DNA of 15,237 nucleotides from Candidatus Collierbacteria bacterium (GTDB taxonomy: Bacteria; Patescibacteriota; Microgenomatia; UBA1400; MFAQ01). Made by a program: the position numbers and the translations under genes. The stretch covers positions 1 through 15,237 of the forward strand of contig CAIQPO010000008.1 of NCBI GenBank assembly GCA_903873735.1, read 5' to 3'. The notes below the pieces were generated by a model, which was not told where the DNA came from, made no database searches, and worked only from the letters and a program-made list of their open reading frames with translations. Positions 13,563 through 15,237 of the stretch are shown here, one piece after another; the stretch's first letter is position 1; each line of letters opens with the position of its first letter.

Positions 13563-14312
13563 ATGGCAAAAGAAAACACCAAAAACACAGTTAAAAAAAC
13601 CACCCCTATCACCACCAAAAAGAAGCTAAAAAAAATCTCCAAGCCGATGGCCGAAGAAGTGCAAGAAATAAAGCACGAGTTGTCTGAAAAGAAATCAGAG
13701 CTTAAAGCCACACAAAAGAATAATCTAAATCTCATCATTAAGGTGGTTGCTGTAATCATTTTGGGTACAGGGCTTTTCCTACTTGCTAAAAAATATCGAG
13801 GAGTCTTCATTGCTGGTATGGTAAACACCCATCCTGTTACCAAGATGGAACTGGTAAGTCGTATGGAGGAAAGATATGGTCAGATGGCTTTTGATGAAAT
13901 TGTTTCTGAGTATCTTCTTCTGGATGCTGCCAAGAAAAATGGCATAGTCGTCTCCCCTAAAGAAATTGATGCAGAAATTGCCACCAACGAAGCCCAGCTA
14001 GGTGGTAAGGATGCTCTCCGCCAAATGGCCAAAACTGCAGGCATAGCCACCGAGCAGCAGCTTAGAAACTTCTTCTCTCTTAAGCTAACCGTCACCAAAC
14101 TCCAAGAGAAACTCTTCCCAGAAACAGTCACCGACGAAGAAATCAAAAAATACTTCGACGAAAACAAAGAAGTCTTTGCCAAGAAGAAAATTGAAGAAGT
14201 CAAAGAAGACATCCGCACCCAGCTTCTCCAGCAGAAAGTGGCTGAAAAGTTTTCTGCCTGGTTTACCCAGCTTAGATCCGACGCAAAAATCGTCAATTAC
14301 CTAACTAAGTAA
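13563..14312 (+). CDS. Membrane-anchored SurA/PrsA-like chaperone lacking the parvulin domain
   Basis: The 249-residue protein has a Lys/Thr-rich cytoplasmic head (residues 1-54), a transmembrane segment (about 55-75) and an extracytoplasmic helical domain. This domain resembles the SurA/PrsA N-terminal chaperone fold: VNTHPVTKMELVSRMEERYG, DEIVSEYLLLDAAKKNGIVVSPKEIDAEI, a TEQQLRNFF segment and VTDEEIKKYFDENKEVF. In PrsA and SurA a parvulin peptidyl-prolyl isomerase domain follows here. Instead the chain passes directly into the C-terminal helix (KIEEVKEDIRTQLLQQKVAEKFSAWFTQL), which normally packs back on the N-domain. The likely role is holding exported, unfolded proteins without isomerase activity. 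The next gene starts one base after its stop, suggesting co-transcription. Confidence 0.85.
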   Translation: MAKENTKNTVKKTTPITTKKKLKKISKPMAEEVQEIKHELSEKKSELKATQKNNLNLIIKVVAVIILGTGLFLLAKKYRGVFIAGMVNTHPVTKMELVSRMEERYGQMAFDEIVSEYLLLDAAKKNGIVVSPKEIDAEIATNEAQLGGKDALRQMAKTAGIATEQQLRNFFSLKLTVTKLQEKLFPETVTDEEIKKYFDENKEVFAKKKIEEVKEDIRTQLLQQKVAEKFSAWFTQLRSDAKIVNYLTK

Positions 14313-14313
14313 A

Positions 14314-15141
14314 GTGTCAAAAAAAACTGCCCAAAAAAAGAAAACAGAAAAGACTTCTGTCGTCAAAACTAAGAAAGTAAATATTAGAAAGATACTCAAA
14401 CAGTGGTCTATACCTTTGGCCACTGTTTTTGTTATTGCCCTTTTAGTAGTGGCAGGTAGATTATTCACTCCCAAGCAATCAAATCCTACCCCCCAGCCAG
14501 AGCCTACACCTGTTGTCACCAACAACCCCAAAATCATCCCTCTTCCCAGGCCAGACGCCAAAAGCAGTACATCAATTGAGGCAGCTCTTCGTCAGCGCAG
14601 GAGCAAAAGAAATCTCCTTACCGACAAGCTAAGTCAAAAACAACTTGGTCAAGTACTTTGGGCGGCTCAAGGTGTCACCACCGACTGGGGTGGTCGTACC
14701 GCACCTTCAGCCAAATCCACTTATCCTCTCACTGTCTATATCCTTGTAAACAATATTGATGGTCTGGAGAATGGTGTTTATGAATATATTCCCGGAGATC
14801 GTCTACCAGCACATCAATTAGTCCCCATAAAATTAGGTGATTTTGGCCCCACACTACACAAAGATGTAAATCAAGGTTCTCTTAAAGACGCTCCTCTGGT
14901 CATAGTAATCACGGGTGATATGAAGAAAATGGCTGATGCCTTTGGAGGCAAACCATCAGATCAGATGGTTTATCTTGAGGCAGGTCACGCTGCGCAAAAT
15001 GTGTATCTTCAGGTTGAAAGCTTAAAACTCGGTACAGTCGTGCTTGGAGGCTTTGATCCAGCTCCAGTAGCCAATCTTTTGTCAATTCCTACAAACAAAG
15101 CTATAATCTACCTCATTCCTGTAGGATATCCTAAGGAATAA
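14314..15141 (+). CDS. Membrane-anchored SagB-type nitroreductase family protein
   Basis: The 275-residue product starts at GTG one base after the upstream stop. No other in-frame Met occurs before residue 203, so GTG is the supported start. It has a Lys-rich cytoplasmic head (1-30), one transmembrane segment (33-50), a Pro-rich linker (53-80) and a nitroreductase domain (about 85-275). Family motifs are IEAALRQRRSKRN (FMN-phosphate contact region), LSQKQLGQVLWAAQG, GGRTAPSAKSTYPL, ENGVYEYIPG, LEAGHAAQNVYLQ and LGTVVLGGFD. This matches the SagB/ThcOx-like branch, FMN enzymes that include azoline oxidases and many uncharacterised members. The basic head and TM place the domain outside the membrane, which is unusual for a flavin enzyme. 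No azoline peptide machinery is visible nearby, so the substrate is unknown. Confidence 0.9.
   Translation: MSKKTAQKKKTEKTSVVKTKKVNIRKILKQWSIPLATVFVIALLVVAGRLFTPKQSNPTPQPEPTPVVTNNPKIIPLPRPDAKSSTSIEAALRQRRSKRNLLTDKLSQKQLGQVLWAAQGVTTDWGGRTAPSAKSTYPLTVYILVNNIDGLENGVYEYIPGDRLPAHQLVPIKLGDFGPTLHKDVNQGSLKDAPLVIVITGDMKKMADAFGGKPSDQMVYLEAGHAAQNVYLQVESLKLGTVVLGGFDPAPVANLLSIPTNKAIIYLIPVGYPKE
14398..14430 (+). terminator. Terminator-like hairpin inside the nitroreductase gene
   Basis: The arms AAACAGTGGTC (14398-14408) and GGCCACTGTTT (14418-14428) pair over 11 bp with one G-U, around a nine-base loop. Ts run to 14430, followed by GTTATT. It lies in codons 29-39 of the nitroreductase, encoding the start of its TM segment, so it may be chance or may attenuate the operon. 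Confidence 0.4.
15133..15137 (+). promoter_or_regulatory. Shine-Dalgarno site AAGGA
   Basis: AAGGA lies seven bases before the ATG at 15145. It is the only clear Shine-Dalgarno site found before a gene start in this window; the other starts are leaderless-type or coupled by overlap or very short gaps. Confidence 0.5.
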
Positions 15142-15144
15142 GGT

Positions 15145-15237
15145 ATGGCAAAAGAAACACCACAACCAGATCCAAACGCTCTCAAGCAAAGATCTTTTCT
15201 TGACGACAAGGGAAACGTAGATCAAGGGCTAGTCACC
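15145..15237 (+). CDS. Start of a downstream gene, 3' partial
   Basis: An open frame begins at ATG 15145, three bases after the nitroreductase stop, and runs off the window edge. The 31 visible residues begin MAKETPQPDPNALKQRSFLDD, a hydrophilic start with no signal peptide. A good AAGGA site supports this start. Too little is present to name a family. The short gap suggests the same transcript as the nitroreductase. Confidence 0.65.
   Translation, partial: MAKETPQPDPNALKQRSFLDDKGNVDQGLVT

Overview
The window looks like a piece of an uncultivated bacterium, most likely of the Candidate Phyla Radiation (Patescibacteria), and possibly the Microgenomates side. This is inferred from gene content and style, not from a marker gene. 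The clues are tightly packed same-strand genes and giant PT-rich surface proteins ending in a VLG...LPNTG sorting signal. A CAP protein also carries an N-terminal FAPHHHNN-type motif, and promoter-like -10 boxes lie only 8-10 nt from start codons, which suggests leaderless mRNAs. Every supported gene is on the + strand. No rRNA, tRNA, CRISPR array or mobile element was seen, and no stretch over 300 bases lacks a gene.

Region 1 (1-6829) is a cell-surface/sortase operon. It starts with a very large modular surface protein that is already open at the window's left edge. Its modules are a PT-rich linker, Ig-like module, Cys-containing module, PKD domain, five Cys-rich CGDG repeats, SpaA/prealbumin-like modules, five SdrD-B-like repeats with DxDxDG loops, a DUF11-like module and LPNTG-TM-KKRS. 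Next come a signal-peptide protein with a C-terminal membrane anchor and a sortase. The large gene is interrupted by one in-frame TGA (2862-2864). It falls exactly where the other four SdrD-B-like repeats have an invariant tryptophan, six codons after the conserved Glu. The frame is open on both sides, so this is one gene carrying a TGG-to-TGA change, a read-through site or a sequence error, and not two genes.

Region 2 (6857-9404) holds a secreted multi-domain beta-rich protein of unknown function. A membrane-anchored CAP/SCP (YkwD-type) protein follows, translationally coupled to a small three-TM membrane protein. Region 3 (9442-12408) is a dTDP-deoxysugar cassette: rmlA (long form), rmlB and an rmlD-like reductase, with no rmlC in view. 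It probably feeds dTDP-rhamnose or a related sugar to surface glycans.

Region 4 (12411-15237) contains a secreted helical protein overlapping a single-TM protein, both unrecognised. They are followed by a membrane-anchored SurA/PrsA-like chaperone that lacks its parvulin domain, a membrane-anchored SagB-type nitroreductase, and the first 31 codons of another gene. A terminator-like hairpin lies inside the start of the nitroreductase gene. Taken together the window encodes cell-envelope biogenesis: displayed proteins, the enzyme that anchors them, sugar-nucleotide supply, and extracytoplasmic folding or redox proteins. The most notable observation is the TGA at the conserved Trp position of the giant surface protein.
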